Numbered from the stretch's first letter, positions 25,460 to 32,438 are shown. The stretch is DNA of 32,438 nucleotides from an uncultured Bacilli bacterium (GCA_944332435.1 CALVJW010000013.1:1-32438), one strand, 5' to 3'. Translations and numbers: made by a program. Notes: generated from the letters alone by a model not told the origin.

Positions 25460-25878
25460 TTATTCTGGTGTCCTAAGTCTTTTATAATTTTTTCTATGTG
25501 GATTATTTTTAGTTAATGATAATATTCTGTTCATAACATCTTCTGAAGTATAATTATCATATTTTGGCGCTCTATTAATTTCTGGAATATCAAATAAACC
25601 CAGTATTTTAATTTAATATGATATGTAGCTACACCTTCCGGTGTATTTATACCTGCAATAAAATCGCCTTCATACATTGGATTGTTTTCCTCATCAAAAT
25701 GTTTTTTGAATTTCCACGACAATTCTGGAAAAGTATTATAGATTACGCAAAACAAAATGAATCTTTCCTTATATATTTCTCTAAATGTACGGTGATCATC
25801 ACTGATATCTTTTGATGATATGATACCCATTTTACTATATTTTTTTATTAACTCATTTATTTCTAAGATTTTATTCAT
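25460..25878 (-). pseudogene. Frameshifted phage/plasmid-type gene (WDGH-domain-like)
   Basis: The first frame runs from ATG 25878 for about 93 codons: MNKILEINELIKKYSKMG, then DISDDHRTFREIYKERF, LFCVIYNTFPELSWKFKKHF and VATYHIKLKYW. At about 25598 a single base has been lost: TGG G-TT reads W-D-L-F-D if an A is restored, and the frame then continues FDIPEINRAPKYDNYTSEDV, MNRILSLTKNN and on to TAA at 25460-25462. The restored protein would be about 139 residues and resembles the small WDGH-domain proteins found in phages and mobile elements of Firmicutes, judged from memory. Without restoring the base, the frame runs on to a stop at 25531. A sequencing error is the alternative explanation. 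Confidence 0.55.
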
Positions 25879-26212
25879 ATAAAATTCCCTATACTATTAC
25901 AAATAATATAAAATTGCTTTTGTCAATTTGCAAGTGTGTTTTCTGAATTGCATAAACAACTTAATTTTTATAAATGGTTTATCATAATTTTTTACAAAAT
26001 AAAACTCCAACTACAAAAGTTAGATTGTGGTATCATTCTGGTGGAACTGGAGAGGATTGAATGTATTATAAGAGGTTACTTTACTAGTTGCTCCAAGTTG
26101 GTATTATGCATTGAAAAAATAAACGTAAACATTTGTTTCTAGTACAGTGTTGACTAGTAATGAATCTTTTTATTTAGTCAATATTTAACTATTACTTGTA
26201 TTAGAAATTTCT
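25879..26212. other. AT-rich spacer before thiI, no gene recognised
   Basis: About 330 bases with only short accidental frames on both strands. A minus-strand TTGACA near 25919 could belong to a promoter of the frameshifted gene, but I find no -10 at the right distance. Confidence 0.4.
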
Positions 26213-26240
26213 TTGTAACTATATTAATTTTTGATATAAT
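26213..26240 (+). promoter_or_regulatory. Promoter of thiI
   Basis: -35 TTGTAA (26213-26218), 16-base spacer, -10 TATAAT (26235-26240), TG at 26232-26233 (extended -10). Predicted start about 26247, 15 bases before the chosen thiI ATG. Confidence 0.65.
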
Positions 26241-26261
26241 AGAAAAGAAATGAGGGATAAT

Positions 26262-27443
26262 ATGAAACAATTAATTATGATAAAATATGGAGAGTTAACA
26301 ACGAAAAAAGCGAATCGAAATGTTTTTGTTAATTTGCTTACAAAAAATATTAAATATATGTTACGTAATTTTGAAGTAAGAATTCATAAAGATCGGGTTC
26401 GTATGTATATTGAAGTGTTAGATGGTAAATTTGATGAAGTAGTAGAGGAACTAAAAAAAGTATTTGGGTTGCATGGAATAGTGATTGTAAATCAGGTACA
26501 AACTAATAATGATAGTATTAAAGAAGTGGTTTTAAAGTTAGTGAATGAATCAAACTATCATACATTTAAAATAGAAACAAAGCGTGCAGATAAAACCTTT
26601 CCAATTCCTAGTATGGAATTTAATCGCTTAATTGGTGGTCATGTTTTAAAGAATACTAATTTAAAAGTAGATGTTCATGATCCAGATGTGATGATTCATA
26701 TCGAAATCAGGCAGGAAGGAACTTTTGTTTATACTAGTGAGATACGTGGTGCTGGAGGATATCCAGTTGGAATTCAAGGAAAAGGATTACTGATGTTAAG
26801 TGGTGGAATTGATTCTCCTGTTGCTGGGTATTTAGCATTGAAACGTGGTGTTGATTTGGAATGTCTTTACTTTGAATCTTTACCACATACTAGTATAGAA
26901 GCAAGAAATAAGGTAATTGAACTTGCTAAAATTATTAATCGATATTCTGGTAATATTAAAGTTCATGTAGCAAGTTTTACTAAAATTCAAGAAGCAATTT
27001 ATAAAACAGCTGATGATACTTATATTATTACAATTATGCGTAGAATGATGTATCGAATTGCAGAAAAATTAGCAAAAAAAAGAAATTGTAAAATTATTAT
27101 TAATGGAGAAAGTATTGGACAAGTAGCAAGTCAAACATTAGATAGTATGGCAGTGATTAATCAAGTGACCAATATGCCAGTAATCCGACCTGTTGCTTGT
27201 ATGGATAAATTAGAAATTATAGATTTATCAAAAAAAATTGATGCTTATGAAACAAGTATTTTACCATTTGAAGATTGTTGTACTATCTTTTTACCAAAAC
27301 ATCCAGTTATTCATCCAACTTTGGATAAATGTATTGAAATGGAATCACGTTTTGATTATGAACCATTAATTGAAGAATGTGTTGATACAATTTTAACAAT
27401 TTCTAACTTTGAAGAGCAAAAAGAATATCTTGACTTATTATAA
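26262..27443 (+). CDS. thiI: tRNA 4-thiouridine synthase / thiamine thiazole sulfurtransferase ThiI
   Basis: ThiI adenylates and thiolates U8 of tRNAs and can supply sulfur for thiazole synthesis. I chose ATG 26262 (393 residues), with AGGG at 26253-26256 as ribosome-binding site; the in-frame ATG at 26250 lies at the transcript start. Domain order is a ferredoxin-like part and THUMP domain (~1-165), then the PP-loop pyrophosphatase fold with [17 protein letters not shown] (SGGIDS at 180-185), and [13 protein letters not shown] with the conserved cysteine pair at 339-340. There is no C-terminal rhodanese domain, as in Bacillus. ThiI needs a cysteine desulfurase as sulfur donor; the usual adjacent nifZ gene is absent here. 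Confidence 0.96.
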   Translation: MKQLIMIKYGELTTKKANRNVFVNLLTKNIKYMLRNFEVRIHKDRVRMYIEVLDGKFDEVVEELKKVFGLHGIVIVNQVQTNNDSIKEVVLKLVNESNYHTFKIETKRADKTFPIPSMEFNRLIGGHVLKNTNLKVDVHDPDVMIHIEIRQEGTFVYTSEIRGAGGYPVGIQGKGLLMLSGGIDSPVAGYLALKRGVDLECLYFESLPHTSIEARNKVIELAKIINRYSGNIKVHVASFTKIQEAIYKTADDTYIITIMRRMMYRIAEKLAKKRNCKIIINGESIGQVASQTLDSMAVINQVTNMPVIRPVACMDKLEIIDLSKKIDAYETSILPFEDCCTIFLPKHPVIHPTLDKCIEMESRFDYEPLIEECVDTILTISNFEEQKEYLDLL

Positions 27444-27474
27444 AAAATTCTCAAAAATTTCCAATAAAAAAATT

Positions 27475-27503
27475 GTATGAAAAAACCAAATGTACGCATG
27501 ATA
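27475..27503 (+). promoter_or_regulatory. Putative sigma-G (forespore) promoter of the spore protein gene
   Basis: -35 GTATG (27475-27479), 17-base spacer and -10 CATGATA (27497-27503). This fits the sigma-G consensus (GMATR, 17-18, CATNNTA) except at the second -35 base. It sits 24 bases before the gene and its ribosome-binding site AGGAGG. Confidence 0.55.
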
Positions 27504-27526
27504 TTAGTGTACAGGAGGTGAAACAT

Positions 27527-27736
27527 ATGAATAACAAAAGTACAAATAAATTCGTAGTTCCAGGAGCTAAACAAGCTATCGAACAAATGAAATACGAAAT
27601 TGCTAATGAATTTGGTGTTAATTTAGGACCAGATGCTACTAGCCGTGCTAATGGTACAGTTGGTGGAGAAATTACTAAGAGATTAGTACAAATGGGTGAA
27701 CAACACTTAGGTGGAAGTAACTACCAAGCTAAATAA
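27527..27736 (+). CDS. Alpha/beta-type small acid-soluble spore protein
   Basis: This is a DNA-binding protein that saturates the spore chromosome and protects it; it is degraded on germination by the GPR protease. I chose ATG 27527 (69 residues, family 60-75) after AGGAGGTG; the frame reaches upstream to 27473 but that part covers the promoter. Both family signatures are present: the GPR cleavage region [12 protein letters not shown] (~25-36) and the C-terminal [15 protein letters not shown] (~44-58). It follows thiI by 83 bases, as sspA does in Bacillus subtilis, and has its own terminator. Its presence shows that this lineage sporulates or did so recently. Confidence 0.96.
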   Translation: MNNKSTNKFVVPGAKQAIEQMKYEIANEFGVNLGPDATSRANGTVGGEITKRLVQMGEQHLGGSNYQAK

Positions 27737-27745
27737 TGATAAATC

Positions 27746-27786
27746 AAAAAGAGATATTCATGGGTAGATATGAATATCTCTTTTTT
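27746..27786 (+). terminator. Terminator after the spore protein gene
   Basis: Fifteen-base stem AAAGAGATATTCAT region (27747-27761) and ATGAATATCTCTTTT (27770-27784), loop of 8, T-run. Very strong hairpin. Confidence 0.9.
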
Positions 27787-27801
27787 AAGGGAGGATAATT
27801 T

Positions 27802-27885
27802 ATGGAACAAAGAAAGAAACAAAGACGAATAAAAAAAGAATATCAAGCAGGTGTTTCTTACTATAAGAAAGTCTCTAATAAATAA
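27802..27885 (+). CDS. Mini-gene encoding a 27-residue basic peptide
   Basis: ATG 27802 follows an excellent ribosome-binding site AAGGGAGG (27787-27794) with 7-base spacing. The peptide starts MEQRKKQRRIKKEYQ, has nine K and five other strongly polar residues early on, and ends with GVSYYKKVSNK. Another terminator lies 34 bases after its stop, and the spore-gene terminator lies just before it, so it may be reached by read-through from the spore gene or from a weak promoter inside the hairpin. I recognise no family. Candidates are a small spore-associated basic protein or a nucleic-acid binding peptide. Confidence 0.5.
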   Translation: MEQRKKQRRIKKEYQAGVSYYKKVSNK

Positions 27886-27918
27886 TGTGAAGTAAAAAAT
27901 ACACTTAAATGGATATGT

Positions 27919-27944
27919 AAAAAAACTCATTATTGAGTTTTTTT
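27919..27944 (+). terminator. Terminator after the mini-gene
   Basis: AAAAAACTCA (27919-27928), loop TTAT, TGAGTTTTTT and further T to 27944. The hairpin is symmetric enough to serve the minus-strand gene at 28018-28317 too. Confidence 0.8.
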
Positions 27945-28017
27945 GAATGAAAAAATATAGTTAAAAAGAGATAACACTACAATTATATTAGTTGTATTGT
28001 TTTCAATTAAATTTTAA

Positions 28018-28317
28018 CTAGGAATTTATGTTTGTAATTTTATTACAATGTTGAATTCCATTTTTTTTGTAACAACTAAAGTAAAGTTGCTTTTGATTTT
28101 CTTTATCTTTAATTACTGGCTCAGTTGTATAAATAGAAGCATGGTCACTACGTGGGACTTCAATGATTTTAGAACTAACTGCTTGCCATGGATAACCTGT
28201 TAATAATGTTCTTCTAATTGCACCTTTAACTGTAAAAAATAGGTAATATAGTAAAGCACAAATTAAAAAAAAGCAAAGCCAAAAATTTATCGGAATTTTT
28301 GTTTTATTTAGTTTCAT
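28018..28317 (-). CDS. Small membrane-anchored protein of unknown function
   Basis: I do not recognise a family. I chose ATG 28317 (99 residues) over the GTG at 28326, because AGGTGAT (28329-28323) is then a well-spaced ribosome-binding site. After a short basic start (MKLNKTKIPIN) comes one hydrophobic helix (about residues 12-32, ending YYLFFTV), then a soluble region, probably outside the cell, with YPWQAVSSKIIEVPRSDH and two cysteines in the C-terminal part (FSCYKKNGIQHCNK) that could form a disulfide. Its own extended -10 promoter precedes it. It lies between the mini-gene and clpP and points away from clpP's operon partners. Confidence 0.7.
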   Translation of the reverse strand: MKLNKTKIPINFWLCFFLICALLYYLFFTVKGAIRRTLLTGYPWQAVSSKIIEVPRSDHASIYTTEPVIKDKENQKQLYFSCYKKNGIQHCNKITNINS

Positions 28318-28334
28318 AATAATCACCTATTTTC

Positions 28335-28343
28335 ATTATATCA
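28335..28343 (-). promoter_or_regulatory. Extended -10 promoter of the small membrane protein gene
   Basis: Minus strand: TG, one base, TATAAT (28343 down to 28335), with a weak -35 near TTATAC. The leader is very short. Confidence 0.55.
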
Positions 28344-28440
28344 CGTATCATGTTGTGTATAAAGATTTTCAAGTGAAAAAGTTATTTTCTTTATATTTTT
28401 ATGGTAAGTGATCATGGATAAAGATGAACTGATTGTGCAA

Positions 28441-29013
28441 TTATTTTTTTAAAATAGCATCTATTAAACCATATTCTTTTGCTTCTTCTGCAGTCATAAA
28501 ATTGTCTCGATCTGTATCTTTTTCAATCGTTTCTAATGATTGTCCAGTATTTTCAGATAGTATTTGATTTAATTTCTTTTTTAATTTTAATATGTGTTCG
28601 GCAACAATTTTAATTTCTGTTGCTTGACCTTGAGCACCTCCGAGTGGCTGATGAATCATTACTTCACTATTTGGTAGACAAAAACGTTTTTTCTTTGTTC
28701 CAGCAGATAGCAAAAATGCAGCCATACTTGCAGCCATTCCCATACAAATGGTTGATACATCACTTTTAATTAAATTCATTGTATCGTAAATTGCCATTCC
28801 GGCACTAATAGAGCCTCCTGGAGAATTAATGTAGATACTAATATCATCATGGTTTAAGGAGTCTAAATATAATAATTGTCCTACAACGATATTAGCATTC
28901 GCATCAGTAATTTCATCACTCAATATAATAATACGATCTTTTAATAATCGAGAATAAATATCATAAACTCGTTCTCCATTATTACTTTTTTCAATTACAG
29001 TTGGTATTAACAC
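28441..29013 (-). CDS. clpP: ATP-dependent Clp protease proteolytic subunit
   Basis: ClpP forms the two-ring serine peptidase chamber that works with ClpX or ClpC. I place the start at GTG 29013 (190 residues): the sequence then begins [10 protein letters not shown] like the family, and the purine-rich AGAAAGGG lies 8 bases upstream. An ATG at 29040 would add nine residues and lacks a ribosome-binding site. The catalytic triad is Ser96 (GMAASMAAF), His121 (MIHQPLGG) and Asp170 (DTDRDNF). The INSPGGS loop and [10 protein letters not shown] end are conserved. I see no clear CtsR box in the upstream 140 bases. Confidence 0.95.
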   Translation of the reverse strand: MLIPTVIEKSNNGERVYDIYSRLLKDRIIILSDEITDANANIVVGQLLYLDSLNHDDISIYINSPGGSISAGMAIYDTMNLIKSDVSTICMGMAASMAAFLLSAGTKKKRFCLPNSEVMIHQPLGGAQGQATEIKIVAEHILKLKKKLNQILSENTGQSLETIEKDTDRDNFMTAEEAKEYGLIDAILKK

Positions 29014-29124
29014 ATTATTCACCCTTTCTAACTTTATCATAGTAATTTTTAATAAAAATATACATAGTATGATATGACAAAGTTTTTTGGTTATTATTTT
29101 TTTTGTCGAAAGAATAGAAAAGAT

Positions 29125-29153
29125 GTGACAAAAAGATATTTATTTGATAAAAT
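29125..29153 (+). promoter_or_regulatory. Promoter of the nucleoside kinase (and gap) transcript
   Basis: -35 GTGACA (29125-29130), 17-base spacer, -10 TAAAAT (29148-29153), TG at 29145-29146 (extended -10). The GTG start of the kinase is 29 bases further on. Confidence 0.6.
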
Positions 29154-29182
29154 AAATATGAATAGAATAAGAGGGATGGAAA

Positions 29183-30847
29183 GTGAGTTTATTAAAAGTT
29201 AATTATAAAGATATTATTACGAAAACTTATGAACCAAACACAAGTTTTTTAGAAATTAGTAAAGACTTTAAAAATTATTATAATTTTCCGGTATTAATTG
29301 CAAAAGTAAATAATCATATTGCGAGTTTAAATGATACTGTTACACGTGATTGTAAAGTAAGCTTTTATGATCGTAGTTCTCACGTGGGACATTTTGTTTA
29401 TGAAAATACAGTACAATTTATTATGATTGTTGCTATTAAAAAGATATTAGGGAGAGATACAGAAGTTAAAATAGAACATTCTATTGATAACGGAGTATAT
29501 TGTGAAATTACTAATCGAGATATTAATATTGATACAATTCATAAGATTGAATCAAAAATGGCGGATATTGTAGCAGACGGATTAACAATTCATAAAGTGA
29601 GTGTTTCACGCGTTGATGCAATGCAGTATTTTAAGAATATCGGACAATATGATAAAGTAAAAGTCTTGAGATATATTAGTAATACTTATGTTAATTTGTA
29701 TCGTTTAGATAATATTTATGATTATTTTTATGGAGAACTCGCACCAAATACGAAAAAAATTGATGATTTTAAAGTTACTTACATTAAAAATAATGGTTTT
29801 GTACTTAGTTATCCAACAATTTCTGTTCCAGAATGTACACTTGATTATAGACATCACAAAAAATTATTTGATAAATTTTTAGAGTTTACGGAATGGGGTA
29901 GAATCTTAGAAGTAGAAAATGCAGCAGATTTAAATGAATATGTGTCAACTGGAAAGTATGATGATTTAATTCGGATTTCAGAAGCATACTTTTCAGGTCA
30001 ATTATCAGAAATTGCTGACCAAATTTATGAAAATCGAAAAAATATTAAATTGGTATTGATTGCTGGGCCTACTTCTAGCGGAAAAACAACAACATCTAAA
30101 AAGTTAGAAGTATATTTGAAGAGTAAAGGAATTATTACTCATCAAATCTCTGTTGATGATTATTTTGTTGATCGTGCTCGTACACCACGAGATGAAAATG
30201 GAGAGTTAGATTTCGAATCATTACGAGCAATTGATGTAGATGCCTTTAATCGTGATTTGACGAAATTATTAGACGGTGAAAGAGTATTACTTCCAGAATA
30301 CAATTTTATTTCTGGTAAACGAGAATATAAAAAGAAATGGTTACAGTTAAAAACAGATAATGATATTATCATTGTGGAAGGATTACATGGATTAAATGAA
30401 GAACTTACAATGTCAATTGAAAGGCGAAATAAATTTAAGATTTATTTAAGTCCATTAACACAATTAAATATTGATAACCATAGCAGAATTCATACAAGTG
30501 ATGCGAGAAAACTAAGAAGAATTGTCAGAGACAATCGCTCTCGTGGATATTCAGCAACGGAAACATTAAAAATGTGGAATAAAATTCAAGAGGGAGAAAA
30601 TAAATATGTTTTCCCATATCAGGATGAAGCAGACGTTATAATTAATTCTGCTCTGGTATATGAATTAGGAATTTTAAAAACTTATGCAGAGCCGTTATTA
30701 TTCTCTGTTGATGAAACAGAAGAAGTATATCCGGAAGCATTACGCTTAATTAATTTTTTACGTAATTTTTTACCAATTCCTAGTGAAGAAGTACCAAATG
30801 ATTCAGTACTTCGTGAATTTATTGGTAATAGTTGTTTTCAAAAATAA
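29183..30847 (+). CDS. Large nucleoside kinase (uridine kinase/PRK-type with N-terminal threonyl-tRNA-synthetase-like domain)
   Basis: This 554-residue protein has an N-terminal half related to the TGS and second additional (SAD-like) domains of threonyl-tRNA synthetase (FYDRSSHVGHFVYENT and VSVSRVDAMQYFKNIGQYDK region) and a C-terminal P-loop kinase half. Walker A is AGPTSSGKTTTSKK (residues ~294-307), followed by ISVDDYFVDR and IVEGLHGLNEEL, as in uridine kinases and phosphoribulokinases. Members are annotated as nucleoside kinase in Firmicutes; they phosphorylate a nucleoside, but the substrate is not fixed by motifs. The start is GTG 29183 after GAGGGAT. gap follows 32 bases later with no terminator, so they are probably cotranscribed. 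Confidence 0.85.
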   Translation: MSLLKVNYKDIITKTYEPNTSFLEISKDFKNYYNFPVLIAKVNNHIASLNDTVTRDCKVSFYDRSSHVGHFVYENTVQFIMIVAIKKILGRDTEVKIEHSIDNGVYCEITNRDINIDTIHKIESKMADIVADGLTIHKVSVSRVDAMQYFKNIGQYDKVKVLRYISNTYVNLYRLDNIYDYFYGELAPNTKKIDDFKVTYIKNNGFVLSYPTISVPECTLDYRHHKKLFDKFLEFTEWGRILEVENAADLNEYVSTGKYDDLIRISEAYFSGQLSEIADQIYENRKNIKLVLIAGPTSSGKTTTSKKLEVYLKSKGIITHQISVDDYFVDRARTPRDENGELDFESLRAIDVDAFNRDLTKLLDGERVLLPEYNFISGKREYKKKWLQLKTDNDIIIVEGLHGLNEELTMSIERRNKFKIYLSPLTQLNIDNHSRIHTSDARKLRRIVRDNRSRGYSATETLKMWNKIQEGENKYVFPYQDEADVIINSALVYELGILKTYAEPLLFSVDETEEVYPEALRLINFLRNFLPIPSEEVPNDSVLREFIGNSCFQK

Positions 30848-30879
30848 TAAGTGATAATTAGAAAAGAGGAAATAAAAGA

Positions 30880-31893
30880 ATGATAAAAGTAGCAATAAAT
30901 GGATTTGGAAGAATTGGAAGATTAGTATTCCGTATTATGGAAGAAAATCCTAACTTTGATATTGTGGCAATTAATGATTTAACAGATGCAGAGCAACTAG
31001 CTTATTTATTAAAATATGATACGTCACATCGTAATTATCGTGTAGATGAAATTAGTCATGGTGAAGGATTTATTCAAGTTGGTTCTCATCAAGTAAAAGT
31101 ATATAGTGAAACAGATCCAACAAAATTACCTTGGAAAGAATTAGATATTGATATTGTATTTGAATGTACAGGTCGTTTTGTAAAAAAAGAAGATGCTAGT
31201 ATGCATATTACAGCAGGAGCAAAAAAAGTTCTTATTTCTGCCCCTGGTAAAGGTGATATGAAGACGATTGTGTATAACGTAAATAATAATACCTTGGATG
31301 GTAGTGAAGAAGTAATTAGTGCAGCTAGTTGTACAACAAATTGTTTAGCACCTGTAGCAGATGTACTAAACCGTGAGTTTGGAATTGAAAAAGGGTATAT
31401 GACAACCGTTCATGCTTATACAAATGATCAAGCAGTATTAGATGTTGCTCATAAAAAAGGAATTAAAGCTCGTCGTGGTCGTGCAGCAGCTGCCAATATT
31501 GTACCATCTAGTACAGGAGCTGCTAAAGCAGTAGGATTAGTATTACCTGAGTTACAAGGAAAATTAGATGGTAGTGCTCTACGTGTTCCAACTACTACTG
31601 GTTCTGTTGTTGATTTAACTGTTGAGTTAAAAAGGAATACAACAGTAGAAGAAATTAACGAAGCATTTAAAAAATATGCAAATGAAACATTAGGTTATAC
31701 AACGGATCCAATTGTTTCTAGTGATATTATTGGATCAGAGTATGGAAGCTTAGTAGATGGATTACTTACTAGTATTTTAGAAGTAGATGGAAAACAATTA
31801 GTTAAAGTAGTATCTTGGTACGATAATGAAATGAGCTATAGTGCTCAAATGGTAAGAACTGCTTTATATATTGGAAATTTGATGAATAAATAG
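30880..31893 (+). CDS. gap: Glyceraldehyde-3-phosphate dehydrogenase, type I
   Basis: This enzyme oxidises glyceraldehyde 3-phosphate to 1,3-bisphosphoglycerate with NAD in glycolysis. The 337 residues open with the Rossmann motif INGFGRIGRLVFR; AINDLTD supplies the aspartate that favours NAD over NADP. The active-site motif is SAASCTTNCLAPVADV with Cys151, and TTVHAYTND holds the catalytic histidine near 178. ATAARGRAAAANIVPSSTGAAKAVG-type phosphate loop is present (ARRGRAAAANIVPSS), and it ends with SWYDNEMSYS. It is likely cotranscribed with the nucleoside kinase. No pgk or tpi follows; a terminator and a new promoter come next. Confidence 0.97.
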   Translation: MIKVAINGFGRIGRLVFRIMEENPNFDIVAINDLTDAEQLAYLLKYDTSHRNYRVDEISHGEGFIQVGSHQVKVYSETDPTKLPWKELDIDIVFECTGRFVKKEDASMHITAGAKKVLISAPGKGDMKTIVYNVNNNTLDGSEEVISAASCTTNCLAPVADVLNREFGIEKGYMTTVHAYTNDQAVLDVAHKKGIKARRGRAAAANIVPSSTGAAKAVGLVLPELQGKLDGSALRVPTTTGSVVDLTVELKRNTTVEEINEAFKKYANETLGYTTDPIVSSDIIGSEYGSLVDGLLTSILEVDGKQLVKVVSWYDNEMSYSAQMVRTALYIGNLMNK

Positions 31894-31922
31894 ATATTTC
31901 TTTCATTAGTAAAAATAAAGAT

Positions 31923-31955
31923 AGGGGGGGACGATTTAGGTCTCGCCCTGTTTTT
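31923..31955 (+). terminator. Terminator after gap
   Basis: AGGGGGGGAC (31923-31932) pairs with GTCTCGCCCT (31940-31949), one mismatch and one wobble, loop of 7 bases, followed by GTTTTT. The most GC-rich hairpin in the window. Confidence 0.8.
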
Positions 31956-32014
31956 ATAGAAAAACGATTTATAAAAGAAGTGAAATGAGATAGAAAAATG
32001 TTGAGAAAATGATA

Positions 32015-32043
32015 TTGATAGTAAACTTATAAAATGATATACT
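32015..32043 (+). promoter_or_regulatory. Promoter of the pilin-like gene
   Basis: -35 TTGATA (32015-32020), 17-base spacer, -10 TATACT (32038-32043) with TG at 32035-32036 (extended -10). The ATG lies 30 bases after the hexamer. Confidence 0.75.
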
Positions 32044-32073
32044 AAAGTTAGAATAGAGGGAGTGGATAAAAGA

Positions 32074-32438
32074 ATGAATCAAAAAAGATATCAAGGATTT
32101 ACGTTAATTGAACTCTTAGCAGTCATTGTCATACTGGCAGTTATCGCTTTAATCGCAACACCGCTTATTATGAATGTCATTAATGATGCGAAAAAAGGAG
32201 CTGCAAGAGATGCAGGATATAACGTCATAAAAGCAGGAGAACTAATGGCAGCAAATGAAGGAATGGATGGTGCAACGCCACCATATCATTATGATGAAAC
32301 AAGTAATTTAGATATGAAAGGAACAATTCCAACAAAATTTACTTTAGATATTAATGAAGACATGGATACACAACTAAAAGCATGGTTAAATGGATACTGT
32401 GTCGTAAAAGAATATGGAAATGAAACAGTAACGATTGA
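32074..32438 (+). CDS. Type IV pilin-like / type II secretion pseudopilin protein (3' truncated by window edge)
   Basis: The frame is open from ATG 32074 to the end of the window (121 codons so far) after the ribosome-binding site GAGGGAGTGG. The N terminus is a class III (type IV prepilin) signal: short basic leader MNQKRYQG, cleaved after Gly8, then FTLIELLAVIVILAVIALIA with the methylated Phe and the conserved Glu5 of the mature protein. The following region, LIMNVINDAKKGAARDAG, is the usual amphipathic alpha helix. The globular part contains a PPYHYDETSNLDM segment and one cysteine so far. The subtype (competence pseudopilin, major pilin or secreted variant) cannot be decided without the C terminus and neighbours. 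Confidence 0.85.
   Translation, partial: MNQKRYQGFTLIELLAVIVILAVIALIATPLIMNVINDAKKGAARDAGYNVIKAGELMAANEGMDGATPPYHYDETSNLDMKGTIPTKFTLDINEDMDTQLKAWLNGYCVVKEYGNETVTI

Noticed and set aside
25936-26142. Plus-strand ORF of 68 codons in the AT-rich spacer before thiI
   Set aside because: No ribosome-binding site, no known motif and atypical composition; probably accidental.
29071-29132. Two TGACAAA copies between clpP and the nucleoside kinase, considered as CtsR operator
   Set aside because: They are about 50 bases apart and lack the tandem GGTCAAA arrangement of a CtsR box; the second copy overlaps the kinase -35.
31923-31932. Run of seven G considered as a regulatory or phase-variable tract
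   Set aside because: It forms the left arm of the gap terminator and is not within or before an ORF in a way that would switch it.
1-32438. Mycoplasma-type code (TGA as tryptophan), suggested by low G+C
   Set aside because: TGA ends nusA, potB, potC, potD and arcB at the expected lengths, and tryptophan is read by TGG.
1-32438. CRISPR array, tRNA or rRNA genes
   Set aside because: No regularly spaced repeats and no cloverleaf or rRNA-like stretch could be seen on either strand.

Overview
The window is about 32 kb of AT-rich chromosome, roughly 30% G+C by eye, from a low-G+C Firmicute, most likely a Bacilli or Erysipelotrichales-type gut bacterium. TGA is used as a stop at many clear gene ends (nusA, potB, potC, potD, arcB), so this is the standard bacterial code and not the Mycoplasma code. 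An alpha/beta-type small acid-soluble spore protein gene with a sigma-G-like promoter implies an endospore-forming lineage. The species cannot be named from the sequence.

Layout. (1) 1-2.7 kb: the 3' end of nusA, ylxR and infB, closed by a terminator. (2) 3.0-16.2 kb: a catabolic and transport island made of potABCD (polyamine ABC importer), the agmatine deiminase module (putrescine carbamoyltransferase, antiporter, agmatine deiminase, carbamate kinase), a 44-codon small ORF, and the arginine deiminase module (arcA, arcB, arcC and a YfcC-type antiporter). Both modules split a guanidino substrate into ammonia, CO2 and an amine while making one ATP through carbamoyl phosphate. (3) 16.2-18.7 kb: rbfA, cut off from infB by the island, then a textbook T-box leader with a tyrosine specifier that controls deoC and tyrS. 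(4) 19.0-23.4 kb: an orphan ATP-grasp gene, a membrane coiled-coil protein, rpsD with a folded S4-type autoregulatory leader, and ezrA. (5) 23.4-26.2 kb: an AT-rich decayed stretch with one intact Nudix gene, at least two frameshifted reverse-strand genes of mobile-element or phage character, and several orphan terminators. (6) 26.2-32.4 kb: thiI, the spore protein gene, a 27-codon mini-gene, a small membrane-anchored protein, clpP, a large nucleoside kinase, gap, and the start of a type IV pilin-like gene that runs off the window.

The order tyrS, rpsD, ezrA, thiI, spore protein matches, as I remember it, a block in Bacillus subtilis. Here the cysteine desulfurase gene normally just before thiI is missing, and the decayed stretch lies in its place. 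Promoters show a strong pattern: nearly all recognisable ones carry an extended -10 (TGn before a TATAAT-like hexamer), while the two with a near-consensus -35 and 17-bp spacer (the T-box and rpsD leaders) lack it.

I do not see CRISPR arrays, tRNA or rRNA genes, intact transposases or a clear new defence system. The most interesting points are the agmatine plus arginine island inserted between infB and rbfA, deoC under tyrosine T-box control, two unreported-looking mini-genes, and the relic zone.
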